This document shows, piece after piece, positions 12,851 to 26,000 of a stretch of DNA of 64,000 bases (position 1 is the stretch's first letter; every line of letters starts with the position of its first letter). A program made the translations under genes and the position numbers. A model generated the notes under the pieces. It worked only from the letters and a program-made list of their open reading frames with translations. It ran no database searches and was not told the DNA's origin. Source of the stretch: Opisthocomus hoazin (Eukaryota; Chordata; Aves; Opisthocomiformes; Opisthocomidae); assembly GCF_030867145.1 (NCBI RefSeq), contig NC_134440.1, positions 3,906,001-3,970,000 of the forward strand, in the 5' to 3' direction.

Positions 12851-15800
12851 TCACTTTAGTTTGCGGAAAATTCTGATAAAGAGAATCATGCTGATGAATA
12901 TGAAACAAACTACAATTAACATTATCCATAAGAGCCAGTTGACTGATTTCTTTGCGTGCTGTTCAAGGCGGTCAGATTCATCCTTGAGCTTCTCAAAGTT
13001 CTGGTCTGCCATCCTGAGAGAATGCGATAGTGTCTGGAGAGCAAAGAAAACAAATGGTTTCCCACTCAGATTTGGAAGTTCTGACCACCGTTTCTTCCAA
13101 CAGAGAAAAGGTTCAATTGCACTGCAGAAGCAGACAGGTATTGCCTCCAAGTCTCCCCACTCTAATCTCATGTGGAATCAAGTTATAGGTATTGTATTTA
13201 ACATATCAGCACTTTAACCTTCTGGGTTGCAAAACTGAGAGGTTAGCACTTTAACATGCACTACCTGGTTATCTTGTTTTATCACATTCTGCGCAGCCAG
13301 TGTGTTGTTTTTGAGACTGCGAGCCAAACTTAGCATTTCTTCAGCTAACTTCTCCTGCATGTCCTGATGGTGCTGTAACACGGCATCCAGCTCGAGTGCT
13401 GACTGCTTCTCATCAGACACAAGGCCTCTGCAAGAGCACAAGGGAAAAAAATTTCGGATTTGCACTTCCTTGTGAGTCGATCTCCCAAGGTTTCCCCAGA
13501 CTCTGCGACTGACAGCAAGAACAGTTAAATCAGCTGAAGTCATTACATTTAGGTTTCTACCAGCAGGCACTTCACCCAAACGGAAATACATCTGTGATTT
13601 AAAGGTCAATGGGAAAGCAGTTCTCAAGACACTGAGCATCAGAATGAGAAATTTTTACTTACTTCCGCTTCCTTATGTTTAACTCCTCAGAATCTGGAAA
13701 AAGAGTTTAAATTTGTGATTTAGCATGTTATAAATTCCCATGCAATCACAGTTGAAGAAACAAGTTCTCTGTAAGGGATTTTAAGATGTCCAAATCCTAC
13801 TTGCCCCCCTATCCCCAGGGAATACGGATTTCAAATGCCTACCTCCTTTCCACAGGGAAAAGACAACGGTAACATCAAAGTATGGTGGAGAGAAAAAAAC
13901 AGATGAATCATGTCCCTGAGGGCATGGTTTAAGCCCGTGTGTCTTGGTGTTCTCTTTCAGGACACGTTAGATTGGCCTAGCTCCAGCCACTGTAACAGTA
14001 GCTATGGAAACCACAAATTAATTCGTACCAGCTCCCTACATGAATAACAGGCTGTATATTTAAGAGGAACTGAACAACGCCTACTCTACGTGCCTAAAAT
14101 CACATGATTTGCTCAGAGCAGAAGAGAACAGGAGCAACAATAAAGGTAAATTGTCCTTGCTAATTCTATAATTAGAATGCCTGTTTCTGTATGAATTCTA
14201 GAAAAATAAGTTCCTGCAAGTCCCTGCTACCATACTGATCACAACAGTTCGCCTTTCATCTGTTAGGGGTTTTGATTTTGTTTGTTTTTAAAATCCGTTA
14301 TCTTGAAAAGAAGTGAGATATTACATTAAAAGCACACTTTGGCCAGTCTCTAATACCTGACCTTCCTCTTTCTCTCCCTGCAAGACTCAGGTTAACTAAA
14401 GGTAGAGAAAGCAACAGATTAAACTTACCATCCATAGCCAAGGGGTCCTGAGGGGCAGAAAGAGAAATAAAATGGAAGATTACAACAGGCCACTGATAAA
14501 AGACAGTCCTCCAGGCCTAGCACAGTGCCTGTGCCCAGCATTTAAGACTATCCAAACCAGAAAAATGTGACTCCCCACCCAGCCTGGGACACATCTGAGG
14601 CACAGCCGCCAAAGGCAGCTGAATGCAACAAGAGAATCTACGAAACAGCAGTAAAGAAGCAGCAGCACCAACACATACTGTACCAAGCAGCTCACTCCTC
14701 ATCTTGCCTGTGCAACGAGCCTTTGTCTGCAGATGAACCGTTTTAGTAGCTGGGGTTCTCTCTTTGCTTGTTGTAGGGGTACGTCCAGGGGCCAAGAACT
14801 GATTCGCGAGAGCCTTTTCAGTTGATGAAGACTGTGAGTAGGAGGAAGCAATGAAAAGTCATGAATAGCACATTCTGCAGCGTGAGACCTCCTGGATGTG
14901 TGACCAACGAGGATGCACAGAGCACTACCACAGCTGCTTCCCACAGCACAGCAAAGTCAGTCTGAGCAGCAGCACTGACTGCACCCACACTAGCAGCAAT
15001 ACAGCTTATTGGTATTTCACAGCTCTCCAAACGCACGTGGTACCGTCCAAAACAGGCATTAGGCCTAAGGGACAGTACCTGCCTCTGTATCTCATGTCAA
15101 TGAAGTGAGAAGGATGCAGGTGAGATGCTTTTGAAAAGCAGGAAAGAAGTTTCAGATTTCATGCAATACCCCCTTTTAACAAAACACAAAAATCCAATAT
15201 ACTTCTTAATGTTTTCACAAGGACTGCCTGATATGATTTTAACAAGCGTTATTTTGAGACACAAGATAAAGGCAAACATAGGAACCAGGCAACAGGGTGA
15301 ATATGAGCAGAGAATACTTAAACCTTTTCAAGCTGAACTAGATCTTACCAGTTTTTCAGCTTCTAAGAGTCCCTTCAGGAAGTCCACTTTGCGAGAGTAT
15401 TCATTCAGCAGTTCTGGGGCCGGCTTGCTATTGGAATTGAAAAATAATACAAAACCCAGAAGTTATTAGTATGTTCTATTGTTCAGATGACTTTCCACGT
15501 GACTTTTCAGAAGCGTGTGTAGTAATAGGACAAGGGGGAGCGGCTCTAAACTAAAAGAGGGCAGATTTAGATTAGACATTAGGAAGAAATTCTTCCCCAT
15601 GAGGGTGGTGAGGCCCTGGCCCAGGTTGCCCAGAGAAGCTGGGGCTGCTCCCTCCCTGGAAGGGTTCAAGGCCAGGATGGATGGAGCTCTGAGCACCCTG
15701 GTCTGGTGGAAGATGTCCCTGCTCACGTCAGTGCGGCTGGAACCAAATGATCCTTTAAGGTCCCTTCCAACCCTTACCATTCTATGATTCTATACAAGAA

Positions 15801-16567
15801 AATACAAAACCCCAACACCCAGTTCTTCAAGGAAGCGTCTTTCAACAGAACCAGCCTCAGGCTAGGCACACGCTTCCCACCCCCTGCAAACCACCTTCTC
15901 CCAGGCACAGCGGACCCTGACAGCTCAGGGCACGGGCGCTGCCCAGGGCCACAGCTGAGATGCGGGGAAACGCATCTGAGAACACACAGTGTCGCGCAGT
16001 TCCTCGCAGGGCTGTGGCCCAGCTGCTCTGTGGGCAGTTTTCTCCCTCGCTGACAAGTATTTCCACAGCAAAGTGTACACGCTACTGTGGTGCTACCGCG
16101 GTGTTTGCGGGCTGTGGCTGTCTTACAGGTAACAAACCCAGAAAAAGGCCGCGACCCGCCCGGGAGCAACTCACCTGGACTGGTTCTTCAGCTCTCGAAG
16201 CATGTCTTCAAGAGCAGTCACATACTGAGGAGAAAAAAGCCTTTTTAAGCGACAGCATTAAGTAGTGTCCTGCCTGGCAGAGGCTGCTGCAGGGCTAGAG
16301 GGAGGTTGGGGTTTTCACACGCCATAGCACTCGCTGCCTCCGCTTCAGGAGCCGAACCGCGCTGCTGCGGGGACAGGGGGGCTGGAAGCTCCCCCGCCGC
16401 GCGCTTTTCCCGGCCGGTGGCGGCCCGCGGAGTGCCGTCCCCGGGGAGGCCGGGCCGCGCCTCACCTTCTCCAGCCGCCACTCCTCGGGGTCCCGCCGCT
16501 CCGCCGCCAGCGCTTCGCACCGGCTCAGCAGCCGCATCAGGTTCAGCTCCAGGCGCGTCGCAGCCAT
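12851..16567 (-). CDS. USE1: USE1, vesicle transport SNARE of the ER (complete, 8 coding exons)
   Basis: Coding exons, 5' to 3': 16567-16466, 16224-16175, 15427-15349, 14831-14679, 14447-14429, 13693-13663, 13427-13265, 13033-12851. All joins keep phase and total 780 nt, 259 residues plus stop, the same length as human USE1. The N-terminus ([19 protein letters not shown]) and the middle ([11 protein letters not shown]) match the family closely. The SNARE coiled coil lies in exons 7-8 (about residues 165-235). A C-terminal membrane anchor ([19 protein letters not shown]) follows, leaving a tail-anchored topology with only IRIFRKLK on the luminal side. USE1 works with STX18, BNIP1 and SEC22B in Golgi-to-ER retrograde fusion. 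Exon 5 is a 19-bp microexon. Intron 2 carries a CR1 fragment. The start is supported by homology and by a promoter just upstream. Confidence 0.96.
15516..15794 (+). mobile_element. 5'-truncated CR1-type LINE fragment in USE1 intron 2
   Basis: The plus strand carries the familiar CR1 3' end: a TTAGGAAGAAATTCTT stretch, then GGCCCAGGTTGCCCAGAGAAG, GTTCAAGGCCAGGATGGATG, a TTTAAGGTCCCTTCCAACCC block, and the terminal ATTCTATGATTCTAT repeat. Only about 280 bp of the 3' end remain and no reverse-transcriptase frame survives. It lies antisense to USE1 between exons 2 and 3. CR1 elements are the dominant interspersed repeats of birds, so this also helps place the organism. Confidence 0.93.
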
Positions 16568-16584
16568 GGCGGACGGCCGCCTCA

Positions 16585-16700
16585 GGGTCACTTCCGGGCG
16601 GCGGGCGCCATTTTGGGGCGGGGCGCAGGGAGGGGCGGCAGGCGCCGGGCGCCATCTTGGGGCGGGCCGCAGAGGAAGGGCGGGAGGCGCCGGGTGGGCT
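16585..16700 (-). promoter_or_regulatory. USE1: USE1 core promoter with ETS and two YY1-type sites
   Basis: Immediately upstream of the USE1 ATG is CACTTCCGGG (16589-16598), an ETS/GABPA-type site. Two YY1-like motifs follow, GCCATTTTGG (16607-16616) and GCCATCTTGG (16651-16660), in a CpG-rich block with no TATA box. This arrangement is typical of housekeeping genes. In the USE1 sense each YY1 motif contains an ATG. If transcription starts upstream of the nearer one, it opens a 7-codon uORF that ends before the main ATG. Confidence 0.7.
16601..16693. repeat. imperfect tandem duplication (period about 44 bp) in the USE1 promoter
   Basis: Two copies of a GC-rich unit start at about 16601 and 16645. 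Each carries GGGCGCCAT(T/C)TTGGGGCGGG and ends in a GGCGCCGGG-like segment, with an indel of about one base late in the unit. The duplication doubles the YY1-type site. Confidence 0.7.
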
Positions 16701-16733
16701 GGGGAGGCGTGAGGGCGCAGGGCGAAGCGCCTT

Positions 16734-16739
16734 TTTATT
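16734..16739 (-). terminator. MYO9B: candidate MYO9B poly(A) signal AATAAA
   Basis: This is the only canonical AATAAA on the minus strand that I found between the MYO9B stop and USE1. Use of it gives a 3' UTR of about 1 kb and cleavage near 16715, within roughly 150 bp of the USE1 start codon. Weaker variant signals (TATAAA at 17315-17320, AATACA at 17299-17304, ATTAAA near 17567) could end the transcript earlier. Confidence 0.4.
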
Positions 16740-17747
16740 TAAAATAAAAACACCCCAAAACTAAACCGAAAAACCCTACACGCGTCCACAGAAGTGGCTG
16801 CTGCTCGGGGCCACTGTGCCAGTGCTGCGGTGGCATCACCCCAGCCAAAGGCAGCGACTGAGCCTGCCTGCGCCGTGCTCTTCCTTCGCTTGTGCATGGA
16901 GCTGGGCTGCCAGAGCAGGGGTTTCGGACCGCTTCGGCCCAGGGCTGGTGCAGAGCCTGCTGCTGCTGCTCCAACACGCTCTGTGTCTGACTGCAACTCG
17001 CCCTCGGGGGCCTCACCTCGCAGGTGTGAGGCTGGTGAGGATGAGGGAGCTCCACACAGCGCGAGCACGCAGCATGACGGCTCCGGGCTGGGTTCTACGT
17101 CTGCTCCGAGAGTGCCAGAACGCTCTGAGGTGACGCCCCGGGCTTGGCCGCAGGGCTTCCTCTGCGCAGAGGGCGATTCCCAGTGCTTTATGAAGTACTG
17201 ACAACGATACGCGATTCCGATCAAAGGCTTCCTTCCGAAGAAATCGTTCATTAGACAAGACATTGATAAACTAACACGTGTATTTTTAAAAAGTGCAATG
17301 TATTAATAAACGTCTTTATATATAGTTTGGTCTCAGTTAAGGCTATTACAACATTAACAGTTCTGTAAACTGAACAGAAATTTGTCATAAAAACATAAAA
17401 AATATTAAGGCCACACACACTGACACAAACTCACTGTTGGTCCCACTGGAGTCCATTGTAAGGCAAATGGAAAAAGGCACGGCAGCGGAATTGGGGGACT
17501 CGTTTTTTTCCTGTACACTCAACCCATGTATTTTACTCATAAGTTTTACGCTCTTTCTTTGCAGGGTTTTAATTTAAAGTGAAGAATATCTGTTTTAAAC
17601 AACCTTGCTTAACCCTTACAGCACTGTACATCTCCAGGCCGCCTTCCCAGCAGCCACTGGAAAGAACATGAACGAGTTCACAGCCTTCAAAGGGTTGAAG
17701 CCAAAGCTGCAGTCAACTTCAAAAAAAGTCCAGACAGCTTAAGTATT
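16740..17747 (-). other. MYO9B: MYO9B 3' UTR and short MYO9B-USE1 gap
   Basis: The sequence from the MYO9B stop to the start of the USE1 promoter. The part 17290-17747 is AT-rich and UTR-like; 16790-17200 is GC-rich with spurious open frames on both strands. No further gene is supported. Confidence 0.55.
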
Positions 17748-20044
17748 TCACTTCTCTACACAGGGAATGTGAGCGTAAGGGTCCGAAAACCTCCGTTTTA
17801 CTTTTGCTGTTGGTTCGTATTCATCCAGAAGTTCCTGAGCATGGGCCATTGCAGACCCTTGTGCAATGTATACAGAGTGGATTTTATCAGTTCGCCTTGC
17901 TGGCTGCTCCCTTCGTCTCACCATCATTTGAGACTCTTCATTAGCCGAAATCCTGCCCTGGGATTCTGTACATTTGAAAATCCCAGGAGGAAGTTTTATA
18001 TTTGCTGTTGGCATCACTGGAGTTCGACGGGGCACTTTAATCTTGGACAGTGTTGAAGATGATCGGTGTCTTGAAGCCAGGGGTGCAGAGGAAGACTTTG
18101 AAGAGGTTTGCAAAAGAGAAGGCACTTTGCAAATGTCTTTGGCAGGCATACTGGAGCTCTGAGCAGGGCAGTGTAATCCAATAATTGCTTTAAAGAAACA
18201 AGATACTTAGATACTGAAAGCATGCATAAAAACGTAACTTGATATAAGCGACTGTGCCCAGATAACATCTGGTCACCTGGCTGTATGCAGTGAAAGATGT
18301 AGAATAAAAAAAAACACACGCTACCTTAATACTGACCTTCGGTATCCATCCGTCCTGTTCTATCTTCAAGCAGGCTCTCTGTGCTTGCTGAGGTCTCAGA
18401 GTCTACATTTTCCTCATCAGAGCCTCGCTGATCAAGCTCAGGTAACCGGTAAGTTATATCTTCCCTGCATTGAAGCAGAGATTGTAACACTCTAGAAAGG
18501 CAATGTCTCCGATACAAGCAGCTTTATGCAGCAGATATTCAGAGGTAAACCTTCCTGCATGTAGTCATTAAATATTAATTCTCATGGTATTTTCTCTCTG
18601 CTAGTCCTTTCATTTTTCCTTTTCACCTTCATAAAGGCCTACAGAACATAATGAACTACATCATTCTGGATAAAAAGTATACTGCTTTACTATCTGTATT
18701 ATCTCCAACTGCAAAGGGCGTGACCTACAGAGATAAAGGGTTTTCAAAGCTGTGACTTACTTTTCTTCTTTTATTGACTGTATGCGATCAATGAGAATCT
18801 CCTTTTCCCGGTTATCAGCTTCAGAAACTTCCTCTTCTTCATGCAGTGAGTCCAGTTCTGAGTTGCCACTGTCATTTCCTTTGACCTGTGAGCTTTTACT
18901 CTGCAAGACAAATTTGTGTGTTGCACTTAGTCGTAAGTAGCTACGCAAGTCTTGACTGTCTATTAGTTGCAAGGTGGAAGTCAAATCAGTAGGCCAAACG
19001 AAGGGCTGATGGAGCTGATGAAGAGCTGTTAGTGATCCACACAAATGTTTCAAAAGGTAATAGTAATTTTTCTATTCACCAGATTTCTGGTGTTTTGCTA
19101 CCTTTTTCGAAGCACAGTAATTTGATTTGCCAGCCTTAGCTTAGCTGTAGTAGTCACTTATAAGTAACGTTATTACATCCAATACAAGTTACACGCACAA
19201 TGTCTATAAAACACCAGAGTCATGACAGAACAGGTCAGCAGCCCTGCATGCAGTCTGGGGAGAAAGTTGCACCAATACATGCAGTCTCGATTGTTCCAAA
19301 GAGTATTAAAACCGAGTTACAATACATGTAGTGAGTATTTTAGTCATGCAGTATACCGTAAGAAAAAAAACCATGCACTTTTAACACAGGCAGTGTACAT
19401 ACCAGCATCCCCTCATAAGGGGAAGAAAACCCAAGTTTTACAGGCCAGAGCTAGAGAGAGATGAAGACCAAAGTTCACTATATGTGGCTTCTGATCAGAC
19501 AGAGTTTTGTGGTTTTATAATCAGTACAACAAAAACAAAAGTGTATTCTTCCCAAACAGAATGCAGCACATTTTTGTCCACCATCCATCTCCGGAGTGAA
19601 GGAACTCCCTTGCCATGTAAGAGGCTCAGCAATCTTAGTTCTACTGATTGAATTATATAGGAACAGATTTTGGCCACTACAAGAACAAGATCCCCACCCC
19701 TGTGCCCTTCATTTATCAAACAGACTCCAGTGCAGCTGCATATTTAGCTCCTACCTACAGCTCTGGGCTAGTGCAAATGCCTTTTCTTCATATCTTGCAA
19801 TTGATCTTTGACATACCAAATGGGATGGACAGGATAAATAAGTAGCACGCCTCCTCCCCGTTAATTGGTGGGATGCTTTCTGCTGGATGGTGTGGTTCTG
19901 TGGTTTATTTCAACACTTACCGTATTCTGCCGAAGCAATGAGAGTCGTCGGAAAGCGATGCTCTCAGCTGCTTCCAGCTGATTTATTTCATTCATTTTTA
20001 TCTTGTACTTCCTTATCTGTTCCTTTATGAGCATCTCTACACAC
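17748..20044 (-). other. MYO9B: MYO9B exons 37-40: C-terminal coiled coil and disordered tail
   Basis: Exon 37 encodes a charged helix ([20 protein letters not shown]) likely to form a short coiled coil. Exons 38-39 carry [19 protein letters not shown] and the acidic [20 protein letters not shown]. Exon 40 must use the acceptor before 18187 (CTTTAAAG), because later AG positions break the frame. It contains [19 protein letters not shown] and IHSVYIAQG, both conserved in human, and ends VEK-stop. Confidence 0.92.
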
Positions 20045-23000
20045 CTGGACAAAAGGGCAAGAGTTTATTGAGCAGCCTCATACTATAAAAGCTCTGGGGA
20101 CAACCACGATGGGATGAAATGCCTCTCCTGGCTTGGGGACGTTTGATACACATGCACACGTGGATGATATGCAGTCAAAGCCTCCCGATGCATGCCTTAC
20201 AAGGGGTAGCACTGCATGGTAACAGGGTGAAGAGCCCAACACGGCAAGCAAAACAGGAGAGACTGTTACAGGTAATGGCACACATTCTTCCTGGGATAAC
20301 CAGAGCCTCTCACACTGACTGTACACAACAGTGGTAAGCAAACAGACAATACCATGGCTGCTAACTGCTTCTGATTCTTCTACCTATCTTCCCTGTGCTG
20401 GCACAGACTGGTAGATACAGAATAAGCCTGCAACCGCCCGAGAAAGAAGTTACAAAAAGCTGTCATTTTTCAAACTCTGTTTTCATTGGAGGTAGATATA
20501 AGGCCAGCCATGCAGTGAGGATGGCGAGGGGCACTCAGAGAGCCAGAGCTGCTGGACAGCAAGGAGAACAAGGAGGATCAAGGACAGAACCTTCTTCAAT
20601 TCAAGGAATAACGCAGAAGAAGTTATCAGCCGTTTCCAAGTATGCAGGAAACAGTTAAATTCTATATCCTATCATTTATTATGGCTCGTATCTCAGCAAA
20701 ATATATATGATTAGCATACCTCTCCCCCAAAAGATTATTTTGATGTAAAAGACAAACCTGATATTTAAGACTTGTAAGTCATCCTACTTTATGCTTTGTA
20801 AACTTGAGACAGATGGAAGGACTCAGAGAAGGGCATATAAATTGGCAGTACTAGCAGAGCCAGAATTTAGCAACTCTTAACCCTGAGATTCTCAGCTTGA
20901 TGTGAATAAGGTTGTAACAAATGCAGGTAGTAGTACTGGCCTTCCACCATATTTCCAAGTTTTCCCTTACAGCAGACTGCTAAAACTTACATGGTTGTTT
21001 TTGAAACATCCTTCATGCTGGTTAAAGGGTCAGAAGTATCAGGACAACGCAAGAGGCATGGAGCAAAAACAATGGCCAAGGCATTGGGTGACATACGGTT
21101 GACATCTTCTATCAAAGCCACTCTGAAATTCAATGTTCATTAGAAAAAAAAAAAAATTAGGCAAACCTTGCTAGAATACAAGCAATCTGATCAAATTTTG
21201 CCCTAGTTCCCAAATAACATATAAGGAGGCCTCTGGGGTACTAAGTATGCACAGCAGTTCAAAGAAGCATTTTAAAATGATTTCACACCTACTAAGCAGA
21301 CAAAGTTTCATGCGTTAGAAAAAGGCACAGGAAGCCACCCAGGTTAAGCTAGTTTGACAGTCTTTCAAAGTATGTCTGGTGATTCAGGTCCTCCTCTTTA
21401 AAAAACCCTTTTCCATGTGTTCAGAGGACCACTCAGAAAATTCTCAAGCTTCTTGGATAAGAGCAGCCCCTTTACCAGTACCATTTATCCCTGCTGCCAA
21501 GATAGGTGTGTTCATAATCCTTACGCAGTCCCTACCAAGTACGCTAACATCCTCAGCTCACTCTGTACCCATCCATATAAATCCTCGTGTTCAGACGACT
21601 CACCAGTTCTTTCATATCTACATTTTGTTCAAAGTTGTTCTTACCCGATTTTATATAAATACACCAGATGACTGAAGTAACCACGCGCTGGTTTTAAGCA
21701 CAACTATCAGCACGATCCCTACACTGACACTCAAGCTGTTTAAGTTTTTAGAAAGCTTCCAAGATGGACTCAAAAAAGTCACATGGAATTTCTCTCCAAA
21801 GTAATTAAACTCATTACTTGACCAGATGGAAGATGAGTCGCTCCAAGGTGTTATGATTTGCTTGCGGAAGCTGTTCAAGGACACTGTAAATGGCACAGAG
21901 TTGCTCCTGTTTTTCTGGTAGTTCTGCACAAGGGGAGAAACACAGGATCGTAATTGCTGTGCAACGCTAGTGGAAAGCCGTCAAGCACTTTCCGACATTG
22001 TCTCAAACCGTCTACAACAGACAAAGGTTAAATTCTTAGAAGCCACACTGTCATTTCATTTACCAATTGTTATAACTGGATGTTAAGAGATTCCCTCATG
22101 GCACTGCAGTTTTCCTGCTTTTTCAGCTGCTGTTATTAGCAACAATCAAGTGACACACCAAGATCTCAACAATATTTAGGGTGCCTTACTCCCACTGAAG
22201 TGAAATGAATCTAAATATTTGAGCTATCTGCTAGCTAGATCTGGTCCAGAATATCAAGGAGAACTAAAAAACTGTACGATGGGAAACCTATTCACATGCT
22301 TGCTGTTTTTAGAAAGGACAGTTGTATAGTGACACTATGCTACAAAAAAAGGAATCCTAAAGCAAGGCCAAGTGAGCTAGAGGAGAAATTACCTCTTATA
22401 TAAAAATGTCTAAAATCATTGCTGGAAAAAAGCTGTTTAGCCAACATGAGCATCTTAGAGGTTCTTTTCCCTAGGATGTAGTAAGTCAAAGAAAAAACAT
22501 TGCTTCAAATATTACTAAAACTTACCTACAGCTCGGAGAAAATCATTGTACTGCGCAGATGTCATTAGTGGATCTGGTAATTCCCGTAGCCACTGCTTAA
22601 GGATCCCCGTAATAGTGTGAATAGGGTAATTCTCCAGTTTCACTGAGTTCGGATCTGAAAAGAAGTATTCAATTTAGAGCAGTTAATTCCTTTAACATAC
22701 ACAATGGGACCCCAAAGAAATAAGATTAGAAACACTCAAATCTCCTGTTCAAAGTGCCCAAGTGGCAACTCCGAAGAAAAAAAAAAGTCTGCTGATAGTC
22801 ATTGATATGTATTAAGTACCTTTTTCCAGCCAACAAAAATAATACAGCCTGCACGGCCAGCAAAAAGCTGTTTTTAAAACACTAAAAAGTGCAGATACCT
22901 TCAGACAGAAAATAATTGCAGGGAAAACTGATACCGTGCAAGTAAGTCAAAAAGGTGGGCAACACTGCCTGACCTGCTTGCAGCAACTGTTTCAGCTCCT

Positions 23001-26000
23001 TCATACGATTTGCTGATCCCGACTTCCTGTAAATGCCTTCTGTGTAGAGGCCGTGCATCTCCACATACTCTAGCAACTTCTCCATGACAACGGGGACTGA
23101 ATTTCTCTCACTGGTCAGGGAACTCACGCACACTCCAAAATGACGTGGTTCTGCGTCCTGTTCATTCTGGAATTGATACAGGTCAAGCACTGTGAATATC
23201 TGTTCCCAGGCTAGAAAATGCCATTGTTTAATGCTACAATTAGCTTATGCCTCCAGAAACAAAAGCCAAGTGTTTTATTTTAGCTTCCTACAAGCCTTTG
23301 ACCGTAACACAGATTTCCTGAGCTGCAGCAATAAAGAAACTTTATTGTACACATCAAAGGATTTCTTTAACAGTTCGTCCAGTACAGCACACATACTCTT
23401 AAGGAGGAGTTCCCAAATTAGCTCGAGTATCCCCTTTTAGCAAAATGTTCTGCTTCTGCAACTGCAGGCCCTGGCTCTGACTATATGCAGGCAGAGAAGG
23501 GAACCGTTTAAGCAGCTTTTACTCAGTGCCTGGACACCCACTGTTCATTTGCTGAGAAAAAAAGGCAGCATTTTGCATGCATGACTCGTAGTATCTCTGT
23601 ACCGCATATCCCAGATCTACAGTTCTTACCTTTTTTCCACAGGATGTGCAGCTGCTCTGTATTTTGGACATGCATTTCTTGTGACAAGTCAACTTGCAAA
23701 CTAGAGAGAGGAGCAATTGTTACAAACATTCCAAATCACATGAGAATGCTAAGTATCTTGTCTTCTTCACTTACTATATAACCTGCATGTACTGTTCAGT
23801 AAGCTCCATCTGTACCAGCCAAAGTTACAAGCAATCTGCACATAGTTTAAACTAAGTGGCAAGACTGAGGTGTTTTTACTTACCACTGCAGAGACAGGCC
23901 TTTTCCATGGGCCAGATGTAGGATGAGCAGTGTTCACATGATTGCCGTATGCTCACTTGGTAGTTTATGAACACGTGGCCATTGTGTTCTTCAACCTGGT
24001 GGGAGACAGGAAGAAAGTAACGGATTTTTTTTGCCTTTTAAAATTATTATTATTTTTATTAAAAGTGTCTAGCCTATCTTAGATTTTTCCATTTTTATTT
24101 TTCAATTACACCTGATGGCTTTGACCTTGAAACCAAATTTCACCCTATCTTCAGGTAGTTTGGTTTGCTGGGTCATTTCATAATTGACTGGCCACCTTGG
24201 TTAATGTTCAGTGTAATACAATCGCTATAGTTTGTTACTATATTTGGTAGTTGCTTTCCTTTAACCAGTCCGATTATTGAGAAAGCCATTAGGTTCTAAA
24301 AGATGCTGTGGACAAGCCAGAAAGTGCTAGAGTACCACCCATCCCTGCATATGAAGATCTCTGATTTATGGAACACAGTTCTACATTGTGTCACATCTTC
24401 ATAGAAGAGGTAAGTGATTTAGCATGCAAATAAAACAGAACTTCAGTACAAAATGAAGCTCTTTGAAGAATGTTTTTCTCTGTGTTCTGTGAGTGCAGCT
24501 GAAGACTTAGATTATTGCAAAAAGAAAAGTACTTACTGCACGATCTTGTTTTCGTTTCTTCTTCTGGGCTTTGGTTTGCTGCAGTGGAGTACAGAACTGA
24601 CATTAGTCTTTGAAATTCAGACATTCCATTCTCTCTTTTTTTTTTTCCTCCTATTCAGTTTCCCAGACTCCACCTTCAGACATCTGAGACACTACACTGC
24701 AGCTTCAGCTTGGTATGCGGGTTGTCTGAGCTCACACTGTCAACTTCCTAAAAATCAGCTGAGCTCACTGCCTGATGACAAAGTAATTCCATCGATAAAA
24801 CGTTCAGAGAACTCTTAAGTTTTCACCACAGAAAATGAGCAAATGTTTTAAGATTCTGAAAATATTAAGAGCAAGTTAAATAGCGAAAAGTTTCAGAAAG
24901 GTGTATCAGCATCCAGAATTTGTTGCACGCACGATTCATGTTGGAAAGTGTTTCCCAAATAATGAAGAAAGCTATGGAAAAGCTTTCCGAGGTAACACAG
25001 GTTCCTTATCCTAAGAGAGTAACATTGTTTAACCATGCCATAAGCCTGTAAAAGAGTATACCTTGGGCTGCTCAGACTCCTCTTTTTTTGTATATCCTCT
25101 GATGAATTCATCCAGAAGGGACTGGAAGAGATTCAAAACCAGCTTCACTTCTTTCTCTTCCCCTTTTTTGGTCAGATTTGTAACTAGAAGCTGGTAATTT
25201 TCCACCAGATCTTTGTAGCCAACATGGATTTGCCCATTCTAGAGAAAGAACAAATATTGTTCAGAAGACAGTCTTTCTGGATACAGTTGAGACAGTTTCA
25301 TATCTTTATGTGTTTAAGTTCAGAGGTGAGAAAGCATGCTCACCATTAAAGTAAAAGATAACAGCCCACGACAGAAAGTTAACACGCTTCCCTACTACCC
25401 TGTAGAAGGGCACTTGGCTGAGACAAGGCAGTGCCGGAAGAATACTGGAAAAGCTATTGGCACCTCTCTCTGGTGTTTAAACGCAGCAACTTGAATAGGC
25501 TGAAGACAGCAAAATCCATCCATTTCTAAAAATAAGTTACAGCTGAGTGAATGAGAAAAGGGAAGCAAAACAGTCTGCTTAAGATTACAGCAGAATTGTT
25601 AAGTGTTCTTTTCCAAGCCTAACATTCAGCTTTGAATTCTATGCTAACAAATGCTGAATTGCTGTGTTAAAGAGCTGCAGGTCAAGCATTTAAACTGCAG
25701 GATTCCTTCATTACCTCCCAACTTTTCACTTTATTGAGACTTACTACTTACAGGAGCAGAGTACATGGTCTTGATGTTTCCTCTAAACTTCTCTGTGGCT
25801 TCAAAAAACAAGCATTCAACACCAGACTTCTGGGAGCGCAAGTCATTGATCTAGAAGGCAAATACATCTGCATCAAATTTCATTAAAAAAAGAACATCCA
25901 ACCAGTGTTAAATTTCAGTCACTGGGCTTAATCATCTACAACCATTCAAATAATTTAAAATAACATTTCTCAATGCACTGTGATGATCCAGAAATAGGAG

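Noticed and set aside
16245-16655. 136-codon minus-strand frame starting at an upstream ATG of USE1
   Set aside because: It is out of frame with USE1 exon 1, reads into intron 1 and past exon 2, and is Pro/Arg/Ala-rich; at most its first codons could matter as a uORF.
18160-18173. Downstream AG positions as acceptor for the last MYO9B exon
   Set aside because: Joining exon 39 to the AG before AGCTCC leads to a stop soon after; only the acceptor before 18187 keeps the conserved frame.
18014-18319. 101-codon minus-strand frame overlapping the last MYO9B exon
   Set aside because: It is a different frame of exon 40 and its intron; the conserved C-terminal sequence is in the other frame.
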